From positions 4,716,001-4,780,000 of the forward strand of contig NZ_AP022848.1 in NCBI RefSeq assembly GCF_011764485.1: a stretch of 64,000 nt of DNA, written 5' to 3'. Within the stretch, counting starts at the first letter, position 1. Each line of letters opens with the position of its first letter. The translations under genes and the position numbers were made by a program. Below, piece after piece: positions 35,549-44,369 of the stretch. The notes below the pieces were generated by a model, which was not told the DNA's origin, searched no databases, and saw nothing but the letters and a program-made list of their open reading frames with translations. The stretch is from Bosea sp. ANAM02. GTDB lineage: Bacteria > Pseudomonadota > Alphaproteobacteria > Rhizobiales > Beijerinckiaceae.

Positions 35549-37123
35549 CTAAATGCGCTCGAAAGTGATCTGCTTCGCGCTTTCCGCGCCGACGCGCATC
35601 CTCGAGACCGTGATGCCCCTCTTTCGCAAGTCGGGGGCCAGTCGGGTGACGTGCTCTGAGAGCGAGCGAGGCTGCCGCGGCACCCCGGAATGGCGGGAGT
35701 GCCCCTTCTCCTGCAAATGGAGGCCGACCTCGACGAGCAGGTCGCTGGCCGTGCCCTGCCAACGACCGCCATTGCGATTGACCAATGCGAAGATGACCTG
35801 CCCAACCTCATCATCGTCCAGGATGTCGCTCGCGCTGGCTTCATGATTACGCTCGAAGGCAGCAATGAACGAGCCGGGCGTCCAAAACGTGGATTCGATG
35901 GCAAGCGCCCAGTGGGCGAAGTCGGCCATCCGCGGCAGTTTCGCCGCTGTGGTTCTGGAGCGGTTGATCAACCCTTCGGCGATGATCTGCATGACCCCGG
36001 ACATGATCTGGGGAGCATCCCGCATGAACGCGGCATGCAATTCACTCTCACTGCGGTAGCGCCCTTTCTCAATGGGCTTCAGCTCGACGACGAGCGCTCG
36101 GCTCGCGAGATCGGACCGGGTGATCACGTTGGTGATGGAGTTGATCAAGATGGGTCGGCGTGCTTCGAAGGTGACGAGATCACCGTCGGTATAGTTGGCC
36201 CGCCGCTCATCCTCGCTTCCCGTAGCCATGCGGCAGATTTTGTCCGAGACCGCGTCAGGCAGAAAAGACACGTTCTCGAAGAACAGTCCGTGGCGGTGCC
36301 GAGCGTACACATCGAAATCCCGCATGCTGTCTGGAAGGCCGCCGCCGGGCGAAAACCGTCCGTCCAGGAGGTATCGGAGAAACCTCGAGACCGTGCTCTT
36401 CGCGGACCCATGCTCGCCGATCAGATGCAGGACGGGATAGGGGCCGAATGGTAGAAGCGCAAAGGTCAGCCAGGCGACGATGAGCTGAAATCCCTCATCT
36501 TCGACGTTGATGTAGTCTCGCAGCCGCATCAGGTCAGGGACGCCGGCCGGGGTCGGCAGCGACGGTGCAACTCGGAATGTTACGGGGAATTCGCGGTCGA
36601 TGGTGAAACTGCCGCCACCAAATGTGACGACACGCCCACGGCCGATGTCGATGCCGACCTCACCATCGACCGTCAGGGCCGTTCTCAACGCTAATACCCG
36701 CGCCGGCGCCATGACGGCTTCGTTCGTGAGGAGGCGCAGGGCACCATAACGGCCAGCCGAGGTGAGGTGCCTGTCGGTATGCGCCCAGAATAGCTCGTCG
36801 ATGATCGCGATCAACCGCCTGTCGCCGATCGGAAGAAGCATGGACTGATTCTTCCAGGACAGCTCGACTATCGGCCGCCCATCCTCGTTGAAACAGGTGA
36901 CATACACACTGACGAGAAGGAACGCGTAATCCGCCTCGCCGATGAAGCCTAACTGCCAGGCTCGATGATCGCTACAATCATGCTCGCGATGGCGGTAGCG
37001 CTCACGCTTATGCTTGCGGCCATGCTCCGATTGGTCGTCATGAGCATTATGCAGCGGAACCGGCGGATACCATCCACCGGCTTCGTCACCTTTTCCGTCT
37101 TGTCGGATGTCATCAGAGGCCAT
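35549..37123 (-). CDS. D5-like / plasmid-type P-loop ATPase (primase-helicase-like)
   Basis: A 524-aa protein of a family seen on ICEs and plasmids. A hydrophilic N-terminus is followed by a domain at about residues 60-180. The ATPase core has Walker A (LIGEHGSAKSTVSRFLRYLL, about residues 236-255), then FFENVSFLPDAVSDKICRMATG and RRPILINSITNVITRSDLASRALVV. The C-terminal part (VTRLAPDLRKRGITVSRMRV) is winged-helix-like. It may unwind or prime element DNA. The true start is uncertain, since the N-terminal 50 residues are His/Arg-rich. Confidence 0.75.
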   Translation of the reverse strand: MASDDIRQDGKGDEAGGWYPPVPLHNAHDDQSEHGRKHKRERYRHREHDCSDHRAWQLGFIGEADYAFLLVSVYVTCFNEDGRPIVELSWKNQSMLLPIGDRRLIAIIDELFWAHTDRHLTSAGRYGALRLLTNEAVMAPARVLALRTALTVDGEVGIDIGRGRVVTFGGGSFTIDREFPVTFRVAPSLPTPAGVPDLMRLRDYINVEDEGFQLIVAWLTFALLPFGPYPVLHLIGEHGSAKSTVSRFLRYLLDGRFSPGGGLPDSMRDFDVYARHRHGLFFENVSFLPDAVSDKICRMATGSEDERRANYTDGDLVTFEARRPILINSITNVITRSDLASRALVVELKPIEKGRYRSESELHAAFMRDAPQIMSGVMQIIAEGLINRSRTTAAKLPRMADFAHWALAIESTFWTPGSFIAAFERNHEASASDILDDDEVGQVIFALVNRNGGRWQGTASDLLVEVGLHLQEKGHSRHSGVPRQPRSLSEHVTRLAPDLRKRGITVSRMRVGAESAKQITFERI

Positions 37124-37131
37124 GCGATCGT

Positions 37132-37323
37132 TCAGCCTGTAGCTCCGCGTCGCATCGGCCAGGCGATCCGTGGGATCGGTTCTACTGGGCCGCTTGAACC
37201 GGCGGCAGCGATGTCGGCGGGAATGGATTGCAGCAGGCGATACGCGGGTGTGCGCATCGCCGCGGCGGTGCTATCCTTGTCCGGAGGTTGAACGTCACCG
37301 CGCGGCAGATGCGGCTGCAGCAC
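37132..37323 (-). CDS. Doubtful small ORF (63 aa)
   Basis: Fits in the 216-bp gap between the D5-like ATPase and the acidic coiled-coil gene, in the same direction. It starts MLQPHLPRGDVQPPDKDSTA, has no recognised motif and no clear RBS. The spacing is operon-like (8 bp before the ATPase start), which is the only support. It may be noncoding. Confidence 0.3.
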   Translation of the reverse strand: MLQPHLPRGDVQPPDKDSTAAAMRTPAYRLLQSIPADIAAAGSSGPVEPIPRIAWPMRRGATG

Positions 37324-37339
37324 GAACAGCCTCGATAGA

Positions 37340-37774
37340 TCAGACCTCGGCGCAGATGATGAGGCTCAACCTGAGGTCGATGGCGGCGATCTCCGCCCGC
37401 TTCGACGCCACGCGCTCCATCAGATCTTCGATTTCATTCTCGAGATCGCCGATCTCGTCCTCGATCGTGCGCTTAGCATCTTCGGCCGCTTCGACGATAT
37501 CGAGCTGAAGCCGTTCGATCAGGCCGTCCAACTGCTCAGGATCGGCCTCCCAGTCTTCCAGGCCGACGATCGCCTCGGCGTATTCCTCGTCCTTGAGCTC
37601 CTCGACGCGGTACCTGAACCGATCGTCACCACCGACGTCGCGCAGCTCACGGAGAAGCTCAAGGCACCGCTGAGCCTCCGCTTCCGTTCCCGCTGCAAAG
37701 CAGACGACATCGCGACCGTCGTCACAGCCCCAGAGCACGGAGTGGATGGACTTGGCGGAAATCTCATCAGACAT
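37340..37774 (-). CDS. Acidic coiled-coil hypothetical protein
   Basis: A 144-aa, strongly acidic protein. Residues about 75-125 (AAEDAKRTIEDEIGDLENEIEDLMERV, shown in part) form a coiled coil, after a small alpha/beta part with ADGRD-type sequence (SVLWGCDDGRDVVCFAAG). Acidic size and composition recall anti-restriction proteins on mobile elements, but I see no specific signature. I chose the ATG at 37774 (RBS GGAG at good spacing) over 37786. The repeat at 37818 lies in its 5' leader. Confidence 0.65.
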   Translation of the reverse strand: MSDEISAKSIHSVLWGCDDGRDVVCFAAGTEAEAQRCLELLRELRDVGGDDRFRYRVEELKDEEYAEAIVGLEDWEADPEQLDGLIERLQLDIVEAAEDAKRTIEDEIGDLENEIEDLMERVASKRAEIAAIDLRLSLIICAEV

Positions 37775-37817
37775 TTTACACTCCATCGGCCCGTGAGCAG
37801 GCTGCTATCGAGCCGCA

Positions 37818-37863
37818 TGTCATGACCGAGACGGCCGCCCGCCGTCTCAATGTTCCCAGATTC
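37818..37863 (-). repeat. Repeat element copy 2 in the 5' leader of the acidic protein gene
   Basis: 46 bp nearly identical at both ends to 34735-34779. Its core is a perfect hairpin, GAGACGG/CCGTCTC around a 7-nt loop. It lies 44-89 bp upstream of the minus-strand gene starting at 37774, so it could be a structured RNA leader or a repressor site. The IS91-type element begins immediately on the other side. Confidence 0.62.
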
Positions 37864-38127
37864 CAACTAGCTGGATCGGCTGGCACGAAGAGAGCTTGCG
37901 CCGCCCCTAGCTGATAAACCGCTCTCGCAGCGGCGGCGTATAGGCACCCAGACATTCGCGCTCTCGCCGCGTCGGCGCGGCAGAACGGGCGTCACCATCG
38001 CCTTGCGCCAATGGACTAAGCCGCTCTCGCGGCAGGGCGCTGCGGCGCGGTCATTGCTGAGATTTCGCCTGTGAGGCGCTGCATCCGAGGATTTCGGGGT
38101 CGTTTCCCCTGATCCCTGGAGGCCTCC

Positions 38128-38991
38128 ATGACCGATGCCGTCACCGTCAGTCCGCTGCGTCAGCGGATGATCGAGGACATGACCATCCGCCGGTTTGGCG
38201 AGCATACGCAGCGCGATTATGTGCGGCAGGTCCGTGAGTTCACCGCCTTCCTCGGCCTGCCGCCGGACCGGGCCGAGCCTGAGGATCTGCGGCGCTACCA
38301 GCTCCACCTGGCCTCGCTCGGTGCCAGCTACGCGCGGATGAACCTGGCCTGCACCGCACTGCGCTTCTTCTTCCATGTCACGCTGGGACGGACCGGCTTC
38401 GGTGACCGCATGGCGCGGATCCCGACGCCGGAGCGGTTGCCAGTCGTGCTGGACACGCAAGAGGTGGCGTTGCTGCTGGCCCATGCGCGGAGCCTGAAGG
38501 ACCGGGCCGCGCTGAGTATCGCCTATGGCTGCGGCCTGCGCGTGTCGGAGATCGCCAACCTCAAGGTCGCCGACGTCGACAGCGCGCGCATGCTGATCCG
38601 GGTCGAGCAGGGCAAGGGCCGCAAGGACCGCTATGTCATGCTCGCGCCCGACCTGCTCGACCTCCTGCGGCAATGGTGGCGGGTGAAGCGCCCGCGTGGC
38701 TGGCTCTTCCCCGGCCAGCAGCCGGGCCAGCCGATCACGACGCGCCAGCTCAACCGGGCCTGTCATGCCGCAGCCGTTGCGGCCAAGCTCGACAAGCGGG
38801 TGTCCATGCACACGCTGCGGCACAGCTTCGCCACGCATCTGCTGGAGCGGAAGACCGATATCCGGGTGATCCAGGTCCTGCTCGGCCACAGGAAGCTCGA
38901 CACCACCGCCGTCTACACCCGCGTCGCGCTGAAGACGCTGCGCGAGGTGACCAGCCCGCTCGCGCTGCTGGCGCCGCCGCCGCCGCCGTAA
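38128..38991 (+). CDS. Tyrosine recombinase (phage-integrase family) of the IS91-type element
   Basis: A 287-aa recombinase. The N-terminal SAM-like domain (IRRFGEHTQRDYVRQVREFT region) is followed by a catalytic domain with Arg in YGCGLRVSEIANLKV, the HxxR box HTLRHSFATHLLERK, and the active Tyr in LDTTAVYTRVAL. Found just upstream of IS91-type transposases, where it may resolve or assist transposition. It has a good GGAGGCCTCC RBS region and ends 15 bp before the transposase gene. Confidence 0.92.
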   Translation: MTDAVTVSPLRQRMIEDMTIRRFGEHTQRDYVRQVREFTAFLGLPPDRAEPEDLRRYQLHLASLGASYARMNLACTALRFFFHVTLGRTGFGDRMARIPTPERLPVVLDTQEVALLLAHARSLKDRAALSIAYGCGLRVSEIANLKVADVDSARMLIRVEQGKGRKDRYVMLAPDLLDLLRQWWRVKRPRGWLFPGQQPGQPITTRQLNRACHAAAVAAKLDKRVSMHTLRHSFATHLLERKTDIRVIQVLLGHRKLDTTAVYTRVALKTLREVTSPLALLAPPPPP

Positions 38992-39006
38992 CGCTCCGCG
39001 CCGATC

Positions 39007-40221
39007 ATGGCGCGGCCTTCGCTGGAGGTCGCGGACATCCTGAACCGACATGGCGACGCCTTCCTCGCGCGCCATCGGCTCAGCCGTGGCCAGCTCAAGG
39101 TGATCGGTGCAATCCGGGCCTGCCGGACGGCTGCGCTCGGCGGCCATGTCATGGCCTGCGGCGACTGCGATCACGCGACGATCGCCTATAACTCCTGCCG
39201 CAACCGGCACTGCCCACGATGCCAGGGCGCGGCGGCGAAGGACTGGCTCGCGGACCGGCAGGCCGACCTGCTGCCCGTGCCCTACTATCATCTCGTCTTC
39301 ACCCTGCCGGCACCGGTCGCGGCCATCGCCTTCCAAAACAAGGCCGCCGTCTACGGCCTTCTGTTCAAGGCAGCAGCCGAGACGCTCGCCACCATCGCGA
39401 GCGATCCCCGGCATCTCGGTACCCGCATCGGCTTCACCTCGGTGCTGCACACCTGGGGATCGGCGATGACCCATCATCCCCATCTCCACATCATCGCACC
39501 CGGAGGCGGATTGTCGCCTGACAGCGCTCGCTGGATCCCGTGCCGGCCTGGCTTCTTCCTGCCCGTGCGCGTGCTCTCGCGGCTGTTCCGCAGGCTCTTC
39601 CTCGAAGGGCTCACCGCTCTCAATGCTTCCGGGCGGCTCGCCTTCCATGGCGATCTCGCCCATCTGGCCGAAGCCGAGGCCTTCGCCACCGTGCTGGCGC
39701 CGCTGCGACGAGCCGACTGGGTCGTCTATGCCAAGCGCCCCTTCGGCGGACCTGAGGCCGTGCTGGCCTATCTCGCCCGCTACACCCACCGCGTCGCCAT
39801 CGCCAACAGCCGCATCATTGCCATGGATCGGCACGGGGTCACGTTCCGCTGGAAGGATTATCGCGCCCGCTCCGCCGGCGAGACCTGGCGCAAGACCATG
39901 ACGCTGACGGCCTTCGAGTTCATCCGCCGCTTCCTGCTCCACGTCCTGCCCGACGGATTCCACCGCATCCGGCATTATGGATTGCTCGCCTCGAGCCGGC
40001 GCGCCGGCACCATCGCCCGCATCAGGCAGATCATCGCGGCGCCAACACCGGACGCCATGACGGCAGATCGTGGAGCAGAGATCTCGGCCGAACAATCCGA
40101 TCCGGTCGATGAGCGGAGGCCTCCTTGCCCGTGCTGCGGTGGCCGCATGATCCTCGTCGAGCGCTTCGCACCGGGCACAGCGCCGCGCACCATCCTCGCC
40201 GTCAGAATCGACACCTCATGA
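39007..40221 (+). CDS. IS91-family transposase
   Basis: A 404-aa rolling-circle transposase. An N-terminal zinc finger (CGDCDHATIAYNSCRNRHC with CPRCQG) is followed by the HUH motif (MTHHPHLHIIAPGGG) and the catalytic Tyr region (VLAYLARYTHRVAIAN). A C-terminal zinc ribbon (CPCCGGRMILVERF) closes the protein. It nicks DNA and moves single strands without target duplication. It appears intact. Confidence 0.94.
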   Translation: MARPSLEVADILNRHGDAFLARHRLSRGQLKVIGAIRACRTAALGGHVMACGDCDHATIAYNSCRNRHCPRCQGAAAKDWLADRQADLLPVPYYHLVFTLPAPVAAIAFQNKAAVYGLLFKAAAETLATIASDPRHLGTRIGFTSVLHTWGSAMTHHPHLHIIAPGGGLSPDSARWIPCRPGFFLPVRVLSRLFRRLFLEGLTALNASGRLAFHGDLAHLAEAEAFATVLAPLRRADWVVYAKRPFGGPEAVLAYLARYTHRVAIANSRIIAMDRHGVTFRWKDYRARSAGETWRKTMTLTAFEFIRRFLLHVLPDGFHRIRHYGLLASSRRAGTIARIRQIIAAPTPDAMTADRGAEISAEQSDPVDERRPPCPCCGGRMILVERFAPGTAPRTILAVRIDTS

Positions 40222-40607
40222 CGATGGCGCCGGGACGACACCCCGAGGAAGCGCCGCCGATCTCGGCCAGAGAGCGGGCGATCCTGTTCGCCCCAGTCGC
40301 GGAAATGGAGATCGCGGTGGGCCCGGATACGTCCGATGGGCAGCCAAGCGCGGGCTCCCGGGCATCAAGGTCGGAGCATCGCGCCGCCGTTACGCGCCTC
40401 GCGCGCTCCCGCAGACCACGCCGCTCAGCGAAATCCCCATAGCCCACGGCCTCGGGCCGCGGCTTCCTCCACTGGAGGTTCTCAGACGCGGGCCCAAGAG
40501 CCGCGCCATCAATGCTGCGCAAGGGCCCGCATCTGAGACCCTTCACATAAGCCGACGTTGAGAGTTTGCCCGAAAGCTGACGTTCCGAGCCCGCGAACGC
40601 GTCTTGC
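40222..40607. other. Noncoding right flank of the IS91-type element
   Basis: 386 bp between the transposase and the YhaN-like gene. No plausible gene; the open frames are GC-driven. It should contain the element's oriIS end. An 11-bp direct repeat AAGCYGACGTT occurs at 40549 and 40574. The convergent genes on both sides mean no promoter is needed here. Confidence 0.5.
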
Positions 40608-43238
40608 TCAATTTTCGGGGTGCCACGGCTCCGTGCGCAGCACCTGGCCGCCCAGCCGGGCAAAGGCGCGCTGGCGGCAGGAGAAAACGATGACCTGCTG
40701 GGCGCTGGCCTGGCGATGCAACGCGTCGAACATCTTCTCGATGCGATCGTCGTCGGAATAGACCAGCGCATCGTCGAGGATGACGGGCGTCGGCTGTCCG
40801 CCCTTGGCGAGCAGCCGCGCGAAGGCCAGCCGCGTCAGGATCGCGAGCTGCTCGCGCATGCCGCCGCTGAGGACGCCGACCTGCTCGTCCTGACCATTGC
40901 GCCTGACCGAGCGCGGCAGCAGCGTTTCCTCGTCGAAGGTGACGCTGGCATCGTCGAACAGCAGGCCGAGCAGCGGGCGCAGCTCCTGCAGCACCGGCGC
41001 GAAATAATGGTCGCGCGCCTGCGAGCGCGCCGCTTCCAGCGCATCACGCAGCCGGGTCAGGACGGCGACTTCGCGGGCGAGCACGGTGGTGCGCTGCTGC
41101 GCCTGAGCGAGCCGGTCGCGGGTTTCCTGCCAGGCCTCCTCGATCGCGGCCTCTGAGCGGGTCTGGATGCGGCCGTCGAGACCGGCCGCTTCCTCGCGCA
41201 GGCGGGTGACCTCCTCGCGCGCCGCGTCCATGACCGAGCGCAGGCGCAGATGGCGCGCCTCGGTTGCCGCCAGATCGAGCCGGCGCGCTGCGAGCTCCTC
41301 GACCTGCCGCTGCGCCGCCCGCCAGGCGAGGTCGGTCTCGGCATGCTCCGCGGCGAGGCGCTCCTCGCGCTCGCGCCGTTCCGTCTCGGGACCAAGGCTC
41401 TCGGCGAGCGCGGCGAGCGCGGAGGACAATCCGGCGGCCTGACGCTCCGCCTCGACCAGAGCGGAGGCGGAGGTCTCGGTCCGGGCCTGCGCCGCGCGAG
41501 CCGCCTCGCGCATGGAGCCAACACGCGCCTCGATGGTGCCGAGCTGCTGGCGCGCCGTGTCGAGGTCCGCAGGCGCCTCATTCGCGCTGGCCGCCTCGAT
41601 TTCCAGCCGCACTATCTGCTCCCGAAGGGCGGCGAGTCCCCCCGGCGCGAGCAGCTGAAGACTCCGGCGCGCGAGGTCGAGATCGGCCTTGAGGTCACGC
41701 GCCTGCCCCTCGCGCAGGCGCGCCGCGGCGAGACTGTCGACCTGGAGCTCGTCGAGCAGCGCCTTGCGCTTCGCCTGCGCCCTGGCGATAGTCCGGTTGT
41801 CCTCCTCGGCCTGGGGCGCCGTCACGGTCAGGCGCCCGATCGCGGCGATCTCGATCTGCGTGGTGCCAGTGAGCGAACGCTCCTCGGCCTGCGCGAGCAT
41901 CACGCCCGCGATCGAGATGCCCTCTTTCGCGCCGTCCGAGTAGTCGATGCGCAAGTGTGGCGCCCGCGCCTCGGCTTTGGCCTGCAATTGCAGCAGCTGG
42001 CCTTCCGCCTGCTCCAGCTCGGCGATCTTGCCGACAGGCAGGATGAGACTCTTGAGGGTCGCTTCCATCCGCTCGATCTGCTCGCGGGTTGCCTGCGCTT
42101 CGCGCTCGCTGTCTCGGGCCTCGGCCAATCGCTTCGCCGCCTCCTGCGCGCGCATGGCCCGCTCGAGGCGGGCGAGAAGCTCGCGCTGCTCGCGTTCCTC
42201 GCGTTCGGCACTCTCCACCGCAGCCGCGGCTTCCCGTACGGCGCCGGCAACGTCCTGATGGCGGGCTCGGGCGGCGTCGCGCGCCTGCGCTGCGCTGGCC
42301 TCGGCCTCGCGCAGGCTGGCGAAACGGGCGAGCGCCTGCCGGAAGCCGGCGAGGGCCTGCTCGGCCGAGACGCGCCGGTTCAGCGCGAGGGCCGCCTTGC
42401 TCTCGGCTGCCTTGAGGGATTCCGCCTGTGCCTTGGCGGCCGACAGCTCCGCCTCGGCCTCGGCCAGCGCGGCCTGCCGCTCTCGTGCCGTCTCGGGCGT
42501 GTCGATCTCGGCGAGCCGCGCCCGGATCGCACGGCGTCGGTCGAGCGCGGCCCGCAGATCGGCGACTTCGGCGCCGAGCCGGCGCTCCTGTTCCGCCAGT
42601 TGCTCGCTTTCGTCGATGGCGATGGCGTAGGGACCGCCGGTCCTGGGCCGGCCGGTCGCCGTCACCAGCCGCATCAGCTCTTCCTCGCAGGCGGCGACGG
42701 CTTCGGTCATGCGCCGCCCGCCGGTCAGGGCCTCGACCTCGCCCTGGACCGAGGTCAGCACGGTTTCCCGCGCGCGCCGTTCCGTCTCGTCCTCGGCCTT
42801 GGCGCGCCGCTCGATGCCGGTCACGCCCTGGCGAACCCAGAGCAGGCCGGCCGGCCCGCTGACGCCGCCCTTCACCAGCGCGGCGATGAAGCGCTCGGCT
42901 TCGTCAGCCTGTGCAATCAGGCGGCCGCTGTCGCGGTCCCGAACCTGGGCGCGGCGGCCGCCATAGAACTGCTTGGTCAGCCGGAAGGCGCCGTCGGCGG
43001 TGACCAGATCCGCCTCGACCAGCGGGTTGCCGCCGCTATAGGGTCGCAGCGCTTGGACGGCGCCCGGCGTGCCGGTATGCGGCTGGAAGAACAGCGCGTG
43101 CAGCGCATCGAAGCAGGTCGACTTGCCATGCTCGTTGGCGGCGCAGAGCACGTTGATGCCGTCGCCAATGCTCTCGATGCGCACGCCGGTGCCGGCAAAG
43201 CGGCGGACATTGTGCAGGCGCAGAGCGGTCAGCTTCAT
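40608..43238 (-). CDS. SbcC/Rad50-like AAA ATPase (YhaN-like) of the putative defence operon
   Basis: An 876-aa SMC-like ATPase. N-terminal Walker A: LCAANEHGKSTCFDALHAL. C-terminal signature LSGGMREQLAIL and Walker B/D-loop TPVILDDALVYSDDDRIEK. Between them are long Ala/Glu/Arg-rich coiled coils. Rad50 and SbcC carry a CxxC zinc hook there; none is seen. Instead a small beta-rich insert (LRIDYSDGAKEGISIAGVML) interrupts the coils. With the SbcD-like partner, overlapping by 4 bp, it should form a DNA-end-processing complex. I use the ATG at 43236-43238; the frame upstream is shadow. Confidence 0.9.
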   Translation of the reverse strand: MKLTALRLHNVRRFAGTGVRIESIGDGINVLCAANEHGKSTCFDALHALFFQPHTGTPGAVQALRPYSGGNPLVEADLVTADGAFRLTKQFYGGRRAQVRDRDSGRLIAQADEAERFIAALVKGGVSGPAGLLWVRQGVTGIERRAKAEDETERRARETVLTSVQGEVEALTGGRRMTEAVAACEEELMRLVTATGRPRTGGPYAIAIDESEQLAEQERRLGAEVADLRAALDRRRAIRARLAEIDTPETARERQAALAEAEAELSAAKAQAESLKAAESKAALALNRRVSAEQALAGFRQALARFASLREAEASAAQARDAARARHQDVAGAVREAAAAVESAEREEREQRELLARLERAMRAQEAAKRLAEARDSEREAQATREQIERMEATLKSLILPVGKIAELEQAEGQLLQLQAKAEARAPHLRIDYSDGAKEGISIAGVMLAQAEERSLTGTTQIEIAAIGRLTVTAPQAEEDNRTIARAQAKRKALLDELQVDSLAAARLREGQARDLKADLDLARRSLQLLAPGGLAALREQIVRLEIEAASANEAPADLDTARQQLGTIEARVGSMREAARAAQARTETSASALVEAERQAAGLSSALAALAESLGPETERREREERLAAEHAETDLAWRAAQRQVEELAARRLDLAATEARHLRLRSVMDAAREEVTRLREEAAGLDGRIQTRSEAAIEEAWQETRDRLAQAQQRTTVLAREVAVLTRLRDALEAARSQARDHYFAPVLQELRPLLGLLFDDASVTFDEETLLPRSVRRNGQDEQVGVLSGGMREQLAILTRLAFARLLAKGGQPTPVILDDALVYSDDDRIEKMFDALHRQASAQQVIVFSCRQRAFARLGGQVLRTEPWHPEN

Positions 43239-44359
43239 CGCGACGCTGCCGCGCAATAGGAGAACAGGCGCATCAGCGCCTCGCGCGCCACCTCGCGCTC
43301 GGCCGAGGCGCGGCCGTCGTCCCGGCTTTCGGCAAGCAGCATGTCGGCGGCGCCCCGCAAGGCGCCGGTCCGGTCGATCTGATCGAGGTCCTCGCTCTCG
43401 CATTCCGTCACCAGCTCCTGCGCCTCGAGCTGCAGCAGGGCGAATTCGGGCGCGATCGCCTGAAGATCCGCTTCGAGCTGAGTCCGCGCCGGCGGCCGCG
43501 TCCGGCCTGTCGCGACGATGCGCAGGAGCGTCTGACGCCGCGATGGGCCCGCGGGCAGCAGCGCTGCCAGATGCGCGTTTGGGTCGTCGCCCGCCAAGCA
43601 TTCGAGTGCGAGCGTGCGCCAGTCGAACACTCCGGTCACCACGGGCTCGACCGCGGGCTCGGTTCCGGCCGCGGGAATCGTGACCAGCAAGGCGCGGCCG
43701 GAAGCGTCATGCTTGAACCGGTCCGGCTCCGGCGCGCCGCTATACCAGCTCCGCGGCCCGATCCGCATCTGGCCATGCCAGTCGCCGAGGGCGAGATAGT
43801 CGAGGCCAGCGCGGATAGCCCGGTCAGGAGCAACGACGTCGCTGGCGCCGCCGTCCTCGGAAAAGCTCTGCACGGCGCCATGGGCGAGCCCGATCCGGAT
43901 TGTGCCCGCCGGGGTCGCCGCCGCGTCCATCCATTCGGTGAGATCGCGGCCGGGCCGGCGCGTCGTGCAGGGCGCGGGAAGCAGAACGGCGTCGTCGGCG
44001 AGTGGGAGAAGCGTCGGCTCGGTCACGAGCACTACATTGGCGGGCCGCGCTGTCGCCAGCCCGGCCCAGAGCGCTTCGGCGGCGAGAGAATCGTGATTGC
44101 CGGGCAGCAGAATCCAGCGAAGGCCGTCATGTCCCGCCATGGCCGCCAGCGCCTGGCGAAGCACGGCCGGGCTCGGGGTTTCTGTGTCGAACACATCGCC
44201 GGCGAGCAGGATCGTCTCGACGCCGGCCGTGCGGGCCTGGGCCGCCAGCCGGTCGAGCACGGTATGGCGGGCCTCGCGCAGGCGCCCGCGCAGCTCCTCT
44301 GGCATCGATCCGAATGCCTTGCCGAGATGCAAGTCGGCGCTGTGGAGAAAACGGACCAT
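43235..44359 (-). CDS. SbcD/Mre11-like metallophosphoesterase nuclease (YhaO-like)
   Basis: A 374-aa calcineurin-fold nuclease with all family metal motifs: MVRFLHSADLHLGKAF, LLAGDVFDTETP, LLPGNHDSLAAEAL, a His in IGLAHGAV, and LALGDWHGQMRI. The C-terminal 120 residues would bind the ATPase coiled coils. It starts at the ATG at 44357-44359, 10 bp after the giant helicase gene, and overlaps the ATPase gene (ATGA). The pair resembles YhaO-YhaN rather than housekeeping SbcDC. Confidence 0.93.
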   Translation of the reverse strand: MVRFLHSADLHLGKAFGSMPEELRGRLREARHTVLDRLAAQARTAGVETILLAGDVFDTETPSPAVLRQALAAMAGHDGLRWILLPGNHDSLAAEALWAGLATARPANVVLVTEPTLLPLADDAVLLPAPCTTRRPGRDLTEWMDAAATPAGTIRIGLAHGAVQSFSEDGGASDVVAPDRAIRAGLDYLALGDWHGQMRIGPRSWYSGAPEPDRFKHDASGRALLVTIPAAGTEPAVEPVVTGVFDWRTLALECLAGDDPNAHLAALLPAGPSRRQTLLRIVATGRTRPPARTQLEADLQAIAPEFALLQLEAQELVTECESEDLDQIDRTGALRGAADMLLAESRDDGRASAEREVAREALMRLFSYCAAASR

Positions 44360-44369
44360 GCGATGCCTT

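Larger units (their letters stand above)
37864..40607 (+). mobile_element. IS91-type element with accessory tyrosine recombinase (limits approximate)
   Basis: Two genes in tandem, a tyrosine recombinase (38128) and a Y1/HUH transposase (39007), are characteristic of one branch of IS91-like elements. The left limit is set where the repeat at 37818 ends and the right limit at the end of the defence operon. The true terIS and oriIS ends were not identified. Such elements move by rolling circle and can carry adjacent DNA. Confidence 0.7.

Noticed and set aside
37867-40095. 742-aa minus-strand open frame
   Set aside because: Antisense to the recombinase and IS91 transposase genes, both of which have full sets of catalytic motifs.
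40549-40584. Direct repeat AAGCYGACGTT as an attachment site
   Set aside because: Only 11 bp and 25 bp apart, with no matching copy at the island's other side.
41250-43259. 669-aa plus-strand open frame
   Set aside because: Antisense shadow of the SbcC-like ATPase gene with repetitive LRLGQ-type composition.
43235-44359. Housekeeping sbcD
   Set aside because: The pair lacks a zinc hook, resembles YhaO/YhaN, and is coupled to the giant helicase gene, so a defence or specialised role is more likely.
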